NCBI GenBank assembly: GCA_023423775.1
Contig: JAFAEZ010000086.1
Location: forward strand, 1 to 5,234
DNA length: 5,234 nt
Direction of reading: 5' to 3'
Source: Pseudomonadota bacterium
GTDB taxonomy: Bacteria > Pseudomonadota > Alphaproteobacteria > Sphingomonadales > Sphingomonadaceae
Shown here: in pieces, positions 4,227 to 5,234 of the stretch
How the letters are laid out: every line of letters begins with the position of its first letter
Numbering within the stretch: the first letter of the stretch is position 1
Notes under the pieces: generated by a model
Told to the model about the DNA's origin: nothing
The model's database searches: none
Seen by the model: only the letters and a program-made list of their open reading frames with translations
Translations under genes and position numbers: made by a program

Positions 4227-5234
4227 ATGAATATCCATGAATATCAGGCCAAGGAGCTGCTCGCGAAGTTCGGCGTTCCGGTTCCGGCCGGCATCGCCGC
4301 GATGAGCGTCGAGGAGGCGGTCGCCGCCGTCGACCAGCTCCCCGGTCCGCTCTACGTCGTCAAGGCGCAGATCCACGCGGGCGGCCGCGGCAAGGGCAAG
4401 TTCAAGGAATTGGGTCCTGACGCAAAGGGCGGCGTCCGTCTGGCGCGCTCGGCCGACGAGGTCCGCGCCGCCGCGCAGGACATGCTGGGCAACACTCTGG
4501 TGACGATCCAGACCGGCCCCGAGGGCAAGCAGGTCCAGCGGCTCTACGTCACCGACGGTGTCGACATCGCCAAGGAATTCTACCTCGCTTTGCTCGTCGA
4601 TCGCGCCACCGGCCGCATCGCGATCGTCGCCTCGACCGAGGGCGGCATGGACATCGAGGAAGTCGCGCATTCGACGCCCGAGAAGATCCACACGATCACC
4701 GTCGATCCCGCCACCGGCCTGATGCCGCATCACGGCCGCGCCGTCGCCGCCGCGCTCGAACTCGACGGCGATCTCGGCAAGCAGGCCCAGAAGATGGTCG
4801 CCAAGCTCTACGACGCGTTCCTGGGTACCGACGCTTCGCAGATCGAGATCAACCCGCTCGCCGTCACCGACGACGGCAAACTGCTCGTCCTCGACGCCAA
4901 GGTCGGCTTCGATTCCAACGCCATGTTCCGGCACCCGGATCTGATGGCGCTGCGCGACGAGAGCGAAGAGGATCCGATGGAGCTCGAGGCGTCCAAGCAC
5001 GACCTCGCCTACATCAAGCTCGACGGCAATATCGGTTGCATGGTCAACGGCGCCGGCCTCGCCATGGCGACGATGGACATCATCAAGCTGAACGGCGCTT
5101 TCCCGGCCAATTTCCTTGACGTCGGCGGCGGCGCTTCGAAGGAGAAGGGCACCGAGGCGGTCAAGATCATCCTCAGCGATCCGGCCGTGAAGGGCATCCT
5201 CGTCAACATCTTCGGCGGCATCATGCGCTGCGAC
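4227..5234 (+). CDS. sucC: succinyl-CoA synthetase (ADP-forming) subunit beta, 3' end beyond window
   Basis: The 336 residues present are the first five sixths of a protein usually near 400 residues. With SucD it interconverts succinyl-CoA and succinate with formation of ATP or GTP, the substrate-level phosphorylation step of the TCA cycle in the cytoplasm. The N-terminal ATP-grasp domain shows MNIHEYQAKELL (1-12), Lys46 in VVKAQIHAGGRGKGK (44-58), and the metal-binding residues Asn209 (EINPLAV) and Asp223 (LDAK), with the same 14-residue separation as in E. coli SucC. The C-terminal ligase domain follows with LDGNIGCMVNGAGLAMATMD (265-284), FLDVGGGASKEK (296-307) and VNIFGGIMRCD (326-336). 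The frame is intact to the window edge, so the truncation is due to the window. sucD is expected next but cannot be seen. The gene upstream is crtY-like, not mdh, which precedes sucC in many other Alphaproteobacteria. Confidence 0.97.
   Translation, partial: MNIHEYQAKELLAKFGVPVPAGIAAMSVEEAVAAVDQLPGPLYVVKAQIHAGGRGKGKFKELGPDAKGGVRLARSADEVRAAAQDMLGNTLVTIQTGPEGKQVQRLYVTDGVDIAKEFYLALLVDRATGRIAIVASTEGGMDIEEVAHSTPEKIHTITVDPATGLMPHHGRAVAAALELDGDLGKQAQKMVAKLYDAFLGTDASQIEINPLAVTDDGKLLVLDAKVGFDSNAMFRHPDLMALRDESEEDPMELEASKHDLAYIKLDGNIGCMVNGAGLAMATMDIIKLNGAFPANFLDVGGGASKEKGTEAVKIILSDPAVKGILVNIFGGIMRCD

Noticed and set aside
3762..5000. 412-residue open frame on the minus strand
   Set aside because: It lies opposite the end of crtY and most of sucC, both clearly conserved. 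The translation is low-complexity and its long length is a GC-bias shadow.

Overview
This is a GC-rich window from an alphaproteobacterium, most likely a sphingomonad (order Sphingomonadales). The grounds are the high-GC coding bias, a bacterial-type lycopene beta-cyclase gene, a MipA/OmpV-family outer-membrane protein, an alphaproteobacterial-looking sucC, and a promoter that matches the EcfG general-stress consensus (GGAAC-N17-CGTT) found in Alphaproteobacteria. The taxonomic call is inference; there is no rRNA or other strict marker here.

Layout. At the left, a small acidic lipoprotein gene (79-339, +) ends in a clear intrinsic terminator (369-403). It converges on a leftward block: mipA/ompV (2013-2846, -), a small exported protein of unknown function (1532-1942, -) and dinB (416-1495, -). 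The unknown gene and dinB are 36 bp apart with no terminator between them and probably form one transcription unit. The EcfG-type promoter in the 70-bp gap downstream of mipA fits that unit. To the right, a 161-bp divergent intergenic region separates mipA from a rightward crtY-like gene (3008-4126, +). After a 100-bp gap comes sucC (4227 to the window edge, +), cut off by the window.

How the genes relate. This looks like ordinary chromosomal sequence, with envelope (lipoprotein, MipA, small exported protein), DNA-damage tolerance (Pol IV), carotenoid (CrtY) and TCA-cycle (SucC) functions side by side. I see no mobile element, CRISPR array, tRNA, rRNA, phage gene or defence system. The most informative features are the apparent general-stress control of an unknown exported protein together with translesion polymerase IV, and a CrtY homologue that departs from the family at several otherwise well-conserved motifs. 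I did not find a previously undescribed multi-gene system.
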